Notes: generated by a model not told the origin, from the letters alone. Numbered from the stretch's first letter, positions 1 to 10,246 are shown. The stretch is 41,262 nt of DNA from Chara braunii (GCA_003427395.1 BFEA01000243.1:1022448-1063709); one strand, 5' to 3'. Numbers and translations: made by a program.

Positions 1-947
1 TCAATCAATCAAAACAAAAAAATCAAAAAAAATGAAAAAAATCGTGTTTTTTTTCGGTTCCAAAATTATCCACCCCCCCTTAAAAAATCCCCAGATTCCG
101 CCCCCCCGTTTTTGAAGTTTTTATGTTTTTTTTTTTGCGAGGGGGTAGGGGAGCCCCCCCCGACTCGGAACCCACTCCCCGCTCCCAAACCCCCCTCCCT
201 GATCGGCCACGGCCGCGGCCGAAAATTCTCCGCCGGAGCGGCCGTGGCCGGGGGGGTCCCGTCCACGGCCGGCGGCCGCGGCTACGACCGAACTTGGCCG
301 CGGCCAGGGGGGAACATAGAGCGCCCAGCCATTCATTCATTCTTGCGTGAGCCATGCGGAAGCGCTGCCACAGCGACTTGTGCAAGGAGGTCTGCAGAGA
401 GCCCGAAGCTGAAGTGGGCGAGAGAGAAGGAGCGTAGCATAGCGATAAGGTAGAGGTAGCCATAGTTGCCATAGTTGTAGTTAGTGTGAAGTGTGTGTGA
501 GTGTTCAGAGTGACGAGTGTGGGATATCTAGGGTGATCCGGTGTGTGTGAATAGTGAGTTGTTTGGGCGCTGAGTCTCCATAGCCAGTTGAAAGTGAACT
601 CTTATCTGGATGCCATATCTCTGAGTTATAAAGTGGGCGCATGTTGCCAGTTTGCTGCGCTACTGTTTACATGCATGAAAAGTGTGAATGAAAATGAGTC
701 TGATTGCACTAGGGTCAATATCGGTTAATTCGTGTAAGTTGGACTAGCCCCCGGTTGGGGGGTCTTTTCCGTTTGGGGGGAAACGTATACAAAGGTTTCC
801 TCGCGGGAAGGTTTTATGACTTTTCCCTTGTCAAATTTCCACCCCAAAATGGACGGGCCATGCGGGAGGTCTCCAAAAAAAACTTTTGGTCCACCATTTT
901 TGCACAGGGGGCCCTGCTGACGTTACCAGCCCAGCTAGCTGCAGAAA
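1..947. other. Non-coding stretch with a GC-rich hairpin
   Basis: I see no supportable gene here. The left part has T/A runs and C/G homopolymers. At 204-215 and 239-250 there is an exact 12-base inverted repeat (CGGCCACGGCCG / CGGCCGTGGCCG) separated by 23 bases, within a block of further GGCCGCGGCC palindromes to about 310. Bases 311-750 are unremarkable with TG/GT-rich patches near 480-550. Reading frames through the GC-rich block are open in several frames because of composition, not because of coding selection. Confidence 0.5.
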
Positions 948-1011
948 CCACGCGAGGACATCCATTAAAATTGGAACGATATAGAGAAGAAAGCCGTTGC
1001 ATTGCTGCACA
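948..1011 (+). pseudogene. U6 snRNA-like relic, 5' half
   Basis: The stretch aggacatcc..taaaattggaacgatatagagaaga matches the 5' stem end, the TTGGAACGATACAGAGA region and its neighbours in plant U6 spliceosomal RNA. The match fades after about 985. The later ctgcacatgg resembles the CTGCGCAAGG of U6 and is shared with the relic at 3808. The bases just before it (agaaaccacg) resemble those before the relic at 38011 (agaaacccacg), so the copies may share a non-U6 leader. It lacks the full stem loop and has no convincing promoter, so I call it a retro-derived fragment, not a gene. Confidence 0.6.
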
Positions 1012-1199
1012 TGGCTTTCGGCTAGAGAGAGGTTGGCTTTGTCGATGTCTGTGGAGTGCAGTGGAGTTAGCCCTAGGTACCCTGAAGTGTGAGAGATTAC
1101 AGTAACGGCCTGTTACTGGGGTACTGCGCGCCATCGTCCTAGACCATCACTATCACTATCAGGTCGCGCCATCATAACGAAGCTAACAGGGGCGAAGTT

Positions 1200-1702
1200 C
1201 GTCATCAAGCTGATTATCGTCATCATCATCATCAAGGTTTCATCATCAAGGTTTGCTAGCATCATTATCATTAGGGTGCTGCTCGTCATCATCATCATCA
1301 TCGACATCATCAATAGGGCGTGGTTCATCATCATGATGGACATCGTCATCATGAAAATGTTTCGTCCTCATCATCTGGGTGGCGCTCGCCACCACCATCA
1401 TCATCATCAGGGTACTATCATCAAAGGAATGCCGTGTGGAGCGTAGTTCCTCATCATCATCGACATCGTCATCACGAAAATGTTTCGTCATCATCATCAT
1501 GGTGCCACTCGCCACCACCATCATCATCATAAGGGTATTATCATCAAAGGAATGTTGCGTGGAGCGTGGTTCATCATCATCATCGACACCGTCATTACAA
1601 AAATGTTTCGTAGTCATCATCAGGGTGCCGCTCGCCACCACCATCATCAACATTTGGGTACTATCATCAAAGGTGGTCGCCATCAACACCATCATTTGCA
1701 TC

Positions 1703-1749
<47 letters not shown>

Positions 1750-2165
1750 TATCATCATCATCGTCATTATCATCATCATCATGAGCAGCAGCAGCAGCAG
1801 CAGCAGGTTATCGTCAAAGGTGCTCGTCATCAACACCACCATCAGCCTTTTGTCATTACAGGGCGCTGTGTGTCATCATCATCATCATCATCATCGTCGT
1901 CATCATCAAATCATCATCATTAGTGATGCTCGCCATCACCATCATCATCATCGTCATCATCAAATCATCACCACTGGCGATGCTCATCACCACCATCATC
2001 ATCCTATTGTCATTACAGGGCGCTGTGCGTCAACATCATTAGCATTAGCATCAGCATCATCAGCATCAGCATCATCAGCACCAATCATCATTAATCGTTT
2101 GCACAGCAGGAGAGTTGGTCGTCATCATCATCCTAATCATCATCATCTTCAGGGTACTGTTCACC
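1200..2165. repeat. CAT-rich minisatellite with 123-bp tandem units
   Basis: A nearly 1-kb tract is dominated by CAT/ATC triplets. Inside it is a higher-order repeat: units at 1320-1442, 1443-1565 and 1566-about 1685, the first two exactly 123 bp. Each runs from GTGGTTCATCATC through GAAAATGTTTCG and GCTCGCCACCACC to ATCATCAAAGG. A second motif (GTCATTACAGGGCGCTGTG) occurs at about 1851 and 2010. Because 123 is a multiple of three, long frames stay open on both strands. The encoded runs of His, Ile, Met or Asp look like a consequence of the repeat rather than a protein. Confidence 0.9.
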
Positions 2166-2280
2166 GTCATCAACAAATCCAAAAAAAAAAAAATAATAAT
2201 AAAAATTCATCTACCTTTTCCCCATCACGTTTTTCGTTTTCCTTTTTCCATTATTTATTTCTAACTCCCCTTTGGGTACA

Positions 2281-2345
2281 CTAATGAATTATTTTTGAGG
2301 GGGTGGGGGGGGNGGGGGGGGGGGGGTGGGGGGNGGGGCTTTAAG
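2281..2345. other. Poly-G tract with unresolved bases
   Basis: This is a run of nearly pure G on the plus strand with unresolved bases at 2313 and 2334, so its length is uncertain. It borders the G-rich tandem duplication that follows. Confidence 0.8.
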
Positions 2346-2348
2346 GAG

Positions 2349-3000
2349 GAGAGCTCTACTCAGCAGGGGCTTCACAAGGCGGGGGTGAATGCCCTGGAGG
2401 GAGGGGGGCCAAATTTTGGGGGATTGTACCCGGATACCCTATTCTGGGGCTGAGAGAGATGTATGGGGTGACATCATATCCCAGCGGAGGCAGTTTGGGG
2501 TAAGGGGTTGGCTGAGGCATACTCGGTGGGATGCCTTAGTGGAAGCAGGTATGTCCCAACAGTCCTTTCCGGTGGAGGCAGCGAAGGGACGGGGGGGGAT
2601 GGAGGAAAGGGGGGGAAATAATCCACAGGAACGTTCAAAATTTAGGATACTCCTCTTAAACATATACAAATTGTATCTGGTGGGGTGGTGGGCTGGGAGA
2701 GCTCCACTCTGCAAGGGCTTCACAAGGAGGGAGGTGATTGCCCTGAAGGGAGATGGGGCAGATTTTGGGGGGATGCTCTATTCTGGGGTTGGGGGAGATG
2801 TATGGGTCGGCATTATACCACAGCGGAGGCAGATAAGGGCAAGGGGTGGGTTGAGGCATTCTTTGGGTGGGAACTGGATGCCTTGGTGGGAGTAGGGGGG
2901 AAATGGGTCTGTTCCAAGTTGGGGCCGATGAGGAGTGCGCGTGATCAGGGGCGGTCCTTTTTGGCGGAGGCAGTGGTGGGGCAGGGGGATGAGGGGGACA
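2349..3000 (+). repeat. 348-bp G-rich tandem duplication
   Basis: Two diverged copies begin at 2349 (gagagctctact) and 2697 (gagagctccactct), a period of 348 bp. Shared landmarks are GGGCTTCACAAGG, CTATTCTGGGG, GAGATGTATGGGT and GCGGAGGCAG. The period is a multiple of three, so a frame at 2389-2895 (+, 168 residues) reads through both copies and repeats the pattern YSG..DVW..II.QRRQ. I could not link this to any protein family, and the strong G bias argues for a satellite-like duplication. Confidence 0.75.
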
Positions 3001-3540
3001 AGGGGGTATCTTTATACTTCGTGATTTTTCTGAGTCCTCAAAACAAGCACCCTTGTTATTCCTGGTAGTTTGAAGAATCTCTCAGGACTCTGAGGGTTTG
3101 CTACGGTTTGTACGAATCTACTCTGGAATCAGGCTGTTATATTCAGGATCCGTAGTTGTTCAATGCCAGAACGACGCTGACCGGAGTCGGGATGATGCCT
3201 TGCAACTTGCCGAAGGCAAGGGCATAAGGCCTTGTAGAGAGGTCAGGGGATGCTATGGGGGGGCATCCTAAAGGACAGTTGGGGGTTGTTAACACAGGAT
3301 GACACTGGCCGGAACTGGAGTGAGTCGCGTCGCTCTGTAACCTAGCAGAAAGGGGGCGTGAGGCCTAGATGAGTTTGTCAGAGAATAAGTCGGTTTTAGT
3401 GAGTATTGTTATGATCTGTTGGAAATCCCTTAGAAGCTCGAGTGTTTGGAAAAATTGCGGTGGATTTCACGAGGTGTTCGGTGATCTTAAAAGGAGGCCA
3501 GGATTGCCGATATAGCATAGTCTTCTATATGTTTTCTAAC
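3001..3540. other. Intergenic, no gene seen
   Basis: No recognised gene. Two stretches near 3166-3240 and 3291-3370 look like degenerate copies of each other: both contain a ga(c)gctgaccgga / gacactggccgga block followed by agtcg and a gcaag/gcaga..aggc block. Confidence 0.35.
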
Positions 3541-3541
3541 T

Positions 3542-3586
<45 letters not shown>

Positions 3587-3596
3587 TATCGTCATT

Positions 3597-3643
<47 letters not shown>

Positions 3644-3662
3644 ATCATCATCATCATCATCA
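3541..3662. repeat. (CAT)n microsatellite
   Basis: About 120 bases of almost uninterrupted ATC/CAT triplets, with a few variants (attatcgtcattatc) in the middle. It is the same triplet as in the 1.2-2.2 kb tract and in the poly-Ser codons of the receptor kinase. Confidence 0.95.
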
Positions 3663-3778
3663 TACGAGGGATGCTGAACCCGGTTCTCAGCATGATCGGT
3701 TCCGTCACTCCGGGTAGACTGTGAGGAGCCCGGCCTCAAGCTTCTTGTTGATAATATCAGCCTTGGGCACTGGGCCCG

Positions 3779-3781
<3 letters not shown>

Positions 3782-3809
<28 letters not shown>

Positions 3810-3867
3810 TAAGCAAGGCCCCTGCACATGGATGACACGCATAAATAGAGAAATAGTTCAATTTTTT
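3782..3867 (+). pseudogene. U6 snRNA-like relic, 3' half, preceded by poly(A)
   Basis: Bases 3808-3867 follow the 3' half of plant U6: gataagcaaggcccctgc, then gatgacacgcataaat, agagaaatagttcaa and a run of seven T, which is where a Pol III terminator sits in a real U6 gene. A run of about 26 A (3782-3807) comes directly before it, the reverse of the order expected for a simple tailed retrocopy. The 5' half of U6 is absent. It looks like a chimeric retroposition product or a fragment next to another element's tail. Confidence 0.7.
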
Positions 3868-4000
3868 TGTAGAACTCTCACCAAACGAATATCTTGGCCC
3901 TCAATGAAGAGAGCAGCAAAAAAAAAAAAAAAAAAAACACGCGAGGCCCCCTTTTTCTTTCTTTTTTTTTTTTCCAGAAAAATCTCCCTTCAGGCACCTT

Positions 4001-4097
4001 GGGGTGCTGATATGAGCAAACACCGCTAGTATCGTGGGGGAGGCTTCGTCTATTAGTGGGGAGCCACACCTGCTGAAAAACGGGTTCAGCGTCCCAT
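4001..4097 (-). mobile_element. SINE-like A-tailed repeat, family B, copy 1
   Basis: This shares with copies near 10.4, 24.2 and 25.9 kb the core CTATTRGTGGGGAGC..CACCTGCTG.AAA.CGGGT.CAGCGTCCCAT (here somewhat diverged). It also shares with the 10.4-kb copy an extra block (ggggYgctgata.gagca.acaccRctag). A T-rich stretch on its left would be an A-rich tail if the element is read on the minus strand. I found no tRNA-type A or B boxes, so the class is inferred only from the tail and dispersal. Confidence 0.5.
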
Positions 4098-4289
4098 GTA
4101 CAATGTATGAAAATATCTCAGGAAGTTACAAGCCTACCCACATTGATTGCCCTGGGTCCCAGGGGATTGACTGCACAGGGGTGATGGGAAAAAAACAAAG
4201 TGGGGGGGAAGCCTCTTCAGCCCTTGTAAACGATCACCTGATAAAGGATGACCCACTAGCTCCCTCTTTTATGGTTGTTCAAATTTGGT

Positions 4290-5250
4290 AAATAATATTT
4301 GTATGAATTTAAAAATCCTCAAAGATAGAGCTTGGCGATAAAGTTAAATTCTTGACTAAACTTATCATTTTTGGAAAAATCAATATTACAATGGAAACCC
4401 AAAAATTTTAGGATTTAGTAATTTTATCTCAAAGATTCAACGTTGTTAAAATTTAACATCTTTGTAAAGCAAGATCGATTTTCCAAGCATACTTTGAACA
4501 AGAATACACGGCAAGATAATTCGAAGAAACGTTTTGAGTTCTTTTGTTCCCAACCTGAGTCAATAACATATTTTACTATAATTTAAGAGTAAAAACTAGA
4601 CTTCCTACTACTATAACCAAACAATCGACTGTTGAATGTTGAAAATGATATACTAATTGTAAAAAAGGAAAACTCAGCAGAATAACTATGATTTTGACTT
4701 TTTGAGTAACCAATATCTAAGTGATTTTAAAATTAAAATATTTTGCACGCGTCCCTCTACTGTTGTCCACTAGATAAAATTTAATATAGGTAGTTTATAG
4801 TTGTGGAAATATTCGAAATGAGGGAATATGTGGCGTGTGCAGCTCCCAAATTCGCGAGTTCAACACTAGACGTTGTGACCACAATACAACAAATAGTGTC
4901 AATAGCGTTTTGTTAACCTTGAGTCCAGGTACACTCATATATGTCCTCACAACTCTCTGCGAATTTTTCAGATTCGTAATGGAAAGTGGTATCGCACCAC
5001 GACATATGATAAATATCCGTACAAATTTACACATGTATAACGGATAGTATAATATGGGGTTAAAATATAATATTCGATTTGGTATGGTGAATAGTAGTGG
5101 TTACGTCATCCGCCATAGGTCGTACAACAACTTCATCAAATAGTCGTTCAAACAGACCGTTGAAGAGTTGCATAGCGTTTATACTGAGGTCGTACTTTAC
5201 TTCATAGATCACAAAAAAATAAGCAAAAAAAAAAGAGAAAAAAATGGGGG
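4290..5250. other. AT-rich intergenic stretch
   Basis: Low-GC DNA unlike the GC-rich flanks. No open frame longer than about 100 codons looks real, and I recognise no transposon ends or RNA genes. Confidence 0.4.
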
Positions 5251-5606
5251 AGCTACGTTGCATAGAGTACACGTACGGGGGCTTTCCGTATGAAACGTAC
5301 ATTCTGTACGAGAACCTGTACGAGAACCTGTACGACTTGGACGCCCCCGTACGAAAAAGCAAAAACAAAACAAAACAAAAAAGTCATTACAAAAAATTGA
5401 AAAATAAAATATGTGATGAAAGAGCACAAAATAAGCAACATTTGGCTGAGCATCATCTTCATATTGTTATTAAAATTTGAGAAAAAAAATAAAAACAATA
5501 CCAGAGTAAAAAAATAATAATAAAAAAAAAAACTCGTACGTGGCCCCAAGCGTATAGTACAACAATACGAGTTTGTACTCGTACGAGGGTGAGTACAAGT
5601 GGCAAT
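5251..5606 (-). repeat. GTACG-rich repeat, left arm of inverted pair
   Basis: Read on the minus strand, this matches 6528-6909 on the plus strand along its length. Landmarks are ATTGCCACTTGTAC at the inner end, a T/A-rich middle with CTCAAATT..AATA, and an outer end with GTACGGGGGCGT, ACGTTTCATAC and AAAGCCCCCGTACGTGTAC. It is studded with the palindromic CGTACG/GTAC motif. The pair encloses about 920 bp, so this may be a foldback transposon with very long inverted ends, or two independent insertions. Confidence 0.75.
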
Positions 5607-6527
5607 GAAGAGGGGGAGATTGTAGAGCACAAAAACCTGTGTAGCACATCGAATATGTTCGGAGTTTTTCCGAACGTCCAAACATATTAGGGTTTTCGGT
5701 CGAGAGTCTCCCGGTCGTAATCGTTCGAAGTTCCGTCGAACATTTAAAAAGAAAAAAGACAAAAAGGTTTGCTTTTTATATTTTTTATTTTTAACTCAAA
5801 TTCGGTTACAAATTTGATCATATCCCCCAGAGAAAAATTGTGTGCAGTATGATTTTACATAAGATATATTTTTTTCAATAGTTTTTGATATAATTTTTTT
5901 TAATAAATATTAGTTATGTTTGCGTTTGGAGGGTTTTGGCGCTCGTTCCAGTTTGGTGGCGAACGTTTGGGTTCGGTCACCGAACCTTAACACGATGCTA
6001 TAGAAACAAAAACTCTACATGACATATGTTTTTTTTCTTAATAATGTCCAAACTCTTTACTATGTTTATTTAGATTTTTCAAAAATAAAAACGTAAAAAT
6101 GAGCAAAAAAATAAACAGTGAAAAAAAATGATTGATTGTGGATTGATTGATGAGTTCTTTGATTGATTTATTGATTGATTGATTAACCTATTGTTTGACT
6201 GATTAAGAAAAAAAAAGTTGTACACATTAGCGCGCAGTTGTGTGATAGAGTGTCAACCCTCTCGCTTTCTCTTTGTTGCTCTCTCTCCGTGCATGCACGG
6301 GAGAGAGGGGAGAGTGTGTGTGTGTTTGTGTATGTGAAAGAGAGAGGGTGCGTATGTGTGTGCGTGCATATGTGTATGCATGTGTTCCTGTGGTGAGAAG
6401 TTGAACCCCCCCCGTACAACAAAACCTTATTATTCATTTCCCCTAAAATGGGGCAAAAAGTGTCACAGACTCCAAAATGACCTTCATCATTTCATGTCCT
6501 CACTGCCCTGTATTACCCGCGGTCTAC
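5607..6527. other. Spacer between GTACG arms
   Basis: No gene seen. It contains CGAACG-rich blocks near 5647-5730 and 5935-5995, AT-rich DNA, a GATT-rich repeat near 6128-6185, and a mixed GA/GT microsatellite at about 6260-6390. Confidence 0.4.
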
Positions 6528-6909
6528 ATTGCCACTTGTACGCATCCTCGTACGAGTCCGGATCCGTACTCATGTACTCGTACGCTACTCGTACACAAAT
6601 GGCCCCGTACGAGTTTTTTTTTTATTATTATTTTTTTTAATTCAGTATTGTTTTTATCATTTTTCTCAAATTCCAATAAGAATCTGAAAATGACGCTCAA
6701 CCAAATATTGCTTGTTTTGTGCTGTCGTATACAATTTTTTTTATTTTTTTTAATGACCTTTGTTTTTTGTTTTTTTTTTTGCTGTTTCGTACGGGGGCGT
6801 ACAAGATGTACAAGTTCCCGTACAGGTTTCCATACAAATCCCGTAGAGAAATTACCTGTACGTTTCATACAGAAAGCCCCCGTACGTGTACTTTATGGAA
6901 CGTAACCTG
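6528..6909 (+). repeat. GTACG-rich repeat, right arm of inverted pair
   Basis: Inverted partner of 5251-5606. It begins ATTGCCACTTGTACGC and ends GTACGTGTACTTTATGGAACG. The two arms differ by scattered substitutions and small indels, so they are not a recent perfect duplication. Confidence 0.75.
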
Positions 6910-7026
6910 CGGTCATGACGGAGGGGCCAAAGTCGACCTTCGGTTGCGATCCCGACCACAGGCCTCGGCTGCCGGCGTTCCCACGCTGCCGAGAATTTTA
7001 CTTATTAAAAAATATTTATATATATA

Positions 7027-7258
7027 CTAGGCAACCAGCTGGGCCGCTCGGGCCACCTTGTTTCCCCAGGTGGCCTAATCGTGCAAGAACCAGGGAAGGT
7101 CCGAGCAAAACAGAAAAAAATCCAAGACACAAGAAGAAAAAAAATGTTATGCAAAAAATAAACAGAACAACTTTACCTCATGGTCAAATCAAAATTCTTT
7201 ACGGAATTTAAAATACGAATTTTTTTTTTTAAACATTTTTGATTTTTTTTATTTTTTT
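7027..7258 (+). mobile_element. CTAGG-ended hAT-like MITE, copy A1 (truncated)
   Basis: It starts CTAGGCAACCAGCTGGGCC and shares the internal landmarks of the family: GTGCAAG.ACCAGG.AAGGTCC.AGCA, then A-rich DNA, then aataaac.gaacaac and ATTCTTTACnnAATTT. No right terminal repeat is visible, and the next copy starts directly at 7259. Confidence 0.7.
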
Positions 7259-7583
7259 CTAGGCTACCTGCTGGGCTGCCCGGGTCACTTTACTTTCCCG
7301 GACGGCCCGACTGTGCAAGGACCAGGCAAGGTCCTAGCAGAAATAAAAATCAAAATCAAAAATAAAAAAAATCCGAAAACAGAACTATGCTATGTAGAAA
7401 AATAAATTGAACAACGTTTGCCTTAGGGTGACATCGAAATTCTTTACCATATTTAAATTTAAAAATTAGAATTACAAAATAATTTTTTTTTTTTCAGTTT
7501 TTTATCTTTTTTAAGCCCATATTTTTTTCTATATTTTTTTGGCGTGGGTGGACATAAAATCTCGGTCCATTCTGGTAGACCAG
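7259..7583 (+). mobile_element. CTAGG-ended hAT-like MITE, copy A2
   Basis: The left end is CTAGGCTACCTGCTGGGC and the diverged right end reads TTCTGGTAGACCAG. The internal GTGCAAGGACCAGGCAAGG and TTTGCCTTAGGGTGACATCG blocks match copies A3 and A4. I see no matching target duplication (left flank attttttt, right flank tatgtgta), so the ends may have decayed. Confidence 0.65.
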
Positions 7584-7706
7584 TATGTGTACAGAACAAA
7601 AACATGGAAAGCCCTACAACCCTGTAGTTTTTTTTATTTCAAAGTTTTTCTATATTTCAAGTAAATAAACAACGATAAAAAAAATATATTATAATCTAAC
7701 GAAAAG

Positions 7707-7978
7707 CTAGGCTACCAGAGTGGTCTGGGGTCACTTGCCCGGCCGGGACAAAAAAAATAATAATAATAAAAAATAAATTGTTATTTTGTTTTTTATTTTA
7801 AATAAGGTAAAGAATTTCGATGTGGCCCAGAGGCAAACGTTGTTCAGTCTATATTTCTGCATAACATAGTTTTTTCAGATTTCTTGAAGCTCTTTTTTTT
7901 TTTTTTTTTGCTGGGACCTTTTCTGGTCCTTGCACGGGCTGGCCAGCCAGGTTCTGGGCAGCCCGGCTGGTAGCCTAG
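7707..7978 (-). mobile_element. hAT-like MITE, copy A3, complete with 8-bp target duplication
   Basis: A 272-bp element bounded by CTAGGCTACCAG at 7707 and its inverted partner CTGGTAGCCTAG ending at 7978. The 8 bp on either side are identical: ACGAAAAG at 7699-7706 and at 7979-7986. An 8-bp duplication with short inverted ends is the mark of the hAT superfamily. In family orientation (minus strand) it reads through GTGCAAGGACCAG, poly(A), GAACAACGTTTGCC and GAAATTCTTTACC. It codes for nothing, so it is non-autonomous. This copy defines the family's true ends. Confidence 0.88.
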
Positions 7979-8016
7979 ACGAAAAGAGAAAAGACAGTTT
8001 TTTTTTTTTTTTAATT

Positions 8017-8172
8017 GCTGGTGGGATAAACATATTGCATATATTTTTTCAAAATTAACAATAAGGAAATTTGACAACACTTTTTTTTTTTTTTGCTGGT
8101 GGGATAAACAATTTGCGATTGGGAGGTTTGACAATTTTTTTGTACTGAGAAAAATTAGCAAAAAACTTTGAC
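8017..8172. repeat. 78-bp degenerate tandem repeat
   Basis: The motif GCTGGTGGGATAAACA..TTGC starts at 8017 and again at 8095, each copy preceded by a T run and followed by a TTGACAA block. Confidence 0.6.
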
Positions 8173-9012
8173 AATTTGATGATTTATTAATTAGTCATGG
8201 TTTGTCCAGGAGCATGGTCCCATTAGCAGTCGGATAGGAGTGTGGCTGATCCAGTGTGACACTGAGTGGCAGTGGCCTAACAGGTTCATTACGAATTTCT
8301 GGGGAAAGGCAAAAAAAAGAAAAAAAAAAACAGAGAGCTCACACCTGAAATCACGGCAGAGCGCTTCCCAGCCATCAGATCACAAATGATCTGATGATGG
8401 TGGTTGCAACAACAGTGCAGAAAGTAACTGCCACATTTTCGGGAATAAACTCAACTTCTGTCAGCAGTGATCCTGACGCCCTCCATATACTCTGTGATTG
8501 AAGGAGAGCTCCACCCAATGAGATAATTACACAACAGCAAGCAAAATACTGAAAATCTTATATCTAGTGGGCCTATGGCCGACCCCCACTCTCTTTTGGG
8601 GTTGGCCATAAGCCCAACGGATTGAAAAGATTTCTTCCGGAAGCTTGCTTTGCACTAGCATGCCCAGTGTTAAGGAGAGGAGGAGGGGAAACAAGATGTC
8701 CGTACTTTTTTAGGTAATACATGTAAAATACTGACCGTGGGATCAGAGTACTGCACGGAAGGATTTGGGTCACTCAACTTCCACACAAACTCTTTTCTAT
8801 CCTATCCGGTTGCTAGTGGGACCATGCTCCATAAAAAATATCAGAAAAATCAAACCAAATCCTTAAGACTGAGAAATAATCACCTCGTTGATTCAAACAT
8901 TTACCAATTTTGCCACTGAGCCACGTACGGGCCAATAGAATATGTACGCCAACTTTTGTGAGTTTTTGCACTCATAAAACACGTGAAAAAATCTGAGAAT
9001 TTGAGTGTTTGT
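8173..9012. other. Intergenic, no gene seen
   Basis: Unremarkable sequence with no recognisable coding region, RNA gene or transposon end. Its last eight bases (9005-9012, GTGTTTGT) are the left target duplication of the next element. Confidence 0.4.
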
Positions 9013-9217
9013 CTAGGCTACCAGCCGGGCCGCCCGGGTCCTAGGTGGCCAGCCCGTGCCAAGACCAGGGAAGGTGCCAGCAAAAAAAAAAAAAAAAAAA
9101 CGAAGTCCAAAAAATCCGGAAAAAAACTATAGAAAAATAAACTGAACAACTTTTGCTTCAGGGTCACATGAAAGTTCTTCACCAAATTGAGAATAAGAAA
9201 TAAAATGAGAAAACTAC

Positions 9218-10246
9218 GGCGCAATCAGAGTTACAGTTTGTAATTGCATTCTAAACTGCGTTTTAGCAGTTTAGTCAGGGCCCGAGTTTCAATTGCAGTT
9301 TAGTCAGGGCCCTAGTTTGTAATTGCATTTGAAACTGGGGCTTGCTTTTTCTAGCAGTTCAGTCAGGCACATGGCCGTTTCTTTCTTTCCTGTGTCTTTT
9401 TTTTTTTCCTTTTTTTTTTATCCTTTTTTTTTCTGTCTTTTTCTTCTGGTCCGTTGTTTTTTTTTTTTTTTTTTTTTCGGTCGCCTGACGCGCCTCGCCG
9501 TTCCTCTCCACAGCTAGAAGGGAAAAAAAAAAAAGAAAAAAAAAAACAGCCCCATGGTTGGGCCACGGCCGAGATGTCTCGGCCACACCCCAGACTGGCC
9601 ACGACCGAGATGTCTCGGCCACACCCCGGACTGGCCACAGGCGAGATGTCTCGGGCACACCCCAGATTGGCCTCGGCCGAGATGTATCGGTCGCAACCAA
9701 GATTCGAAGGCACTACCCTTTTGCAGGCAAACGCGAAGTCTCAAGAGTAGCCTACTGTGAAGAAGTGGGGGGCTCGCGGCAGGTATGGAGGCCAAAAAAA
9801 AAAAAAAAAAAAAAAAAGAGTAAAAAAACGAGGAACTTGGAATCCACCTACGTTGGGAAGGCCCTCAAGTCACGGGTGCTTTGAGGAATGTATCTGGCCA
9901 GGAAGTGAGGAACTTGAAACAGTTCGATTTCCTTTTTTGTTTCTTGTTGTGAGGTCCGTGTAGCGCCCTGCCAGCCAGGCAGGGCGGATCCCACGCTTCA
10001 TTGAGTTCCAGACAAGTACTGTAGCATCCTGTATCGAACCGCAATCACACCATAAGGGATTTTTTTTTTTTTTTTTTTTATCAGCTGTTTGTGGATAGAC
10101 TAGGGCCCTGACTGAACTGCATAGGGCCGAGTTTCAACTGCGATTGAAACTCGGCCGAGTCTCAACTGCAATTGAAACTCGGGCCCTGACGAAACTGCTA
10201 AAACGGAGTTTTGAATGCAATTACAAACTGTTTTGGTGACTGCGCC
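9218..10246. mobile_element. Inverted-repeat element nested in hAT-like copy A4
   Basis: A 1029-bp unit with long, imperfect terminal inverted repeats (left arm 9218-about 9370, right arm about 10085-10246). The outer ends are GGCGCARTCA. Shared blocks are CAGTTTGTAATTGCATT, GTTTTAGCAGTTT and TCAGGGCCCGAGTTTCAATT, and the last recurs within each arm as a subterminal repeat. Flanking triplets are TAC on the left and TAA on the right, close to the TWA target duplications of PIF/Harbinger-like elements but not identical. It contains no transposase; its interior holds homopolymers and a 36-bp minisatellite. Confidence 0.75.
9561..9704. repeat. 36-bp minisatellite, four units, each with a palindrome
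   Basis: Four tandem 36-bp units at 9561, 9597, 9633 and 9669. Each has the pattern GGCCACGRCCGAGATGTCTC followed by GGCCACACCCCAGACT. The centre GGCCGAGA-TG-TCTCGGCC is a near-perfect palindrome. The third and fourth copies are increasingly diverged. All frames stay open because 36 is a multiple of three; I do not consider it coding. Confidence 0.92.

Noticed and set aside
1246-2284. Long frames on both strands rich in Met/Asp or His/Ile
   Set aside because: They are a direct result of the CAT repeat and the 123-bp unit length; no start context or family similarity.
9359-9884. Several overlapping frames of about 100 residues on both strands
   Set aside because: Generated by homopolymers and the 36-bp palindromic minisatellite.
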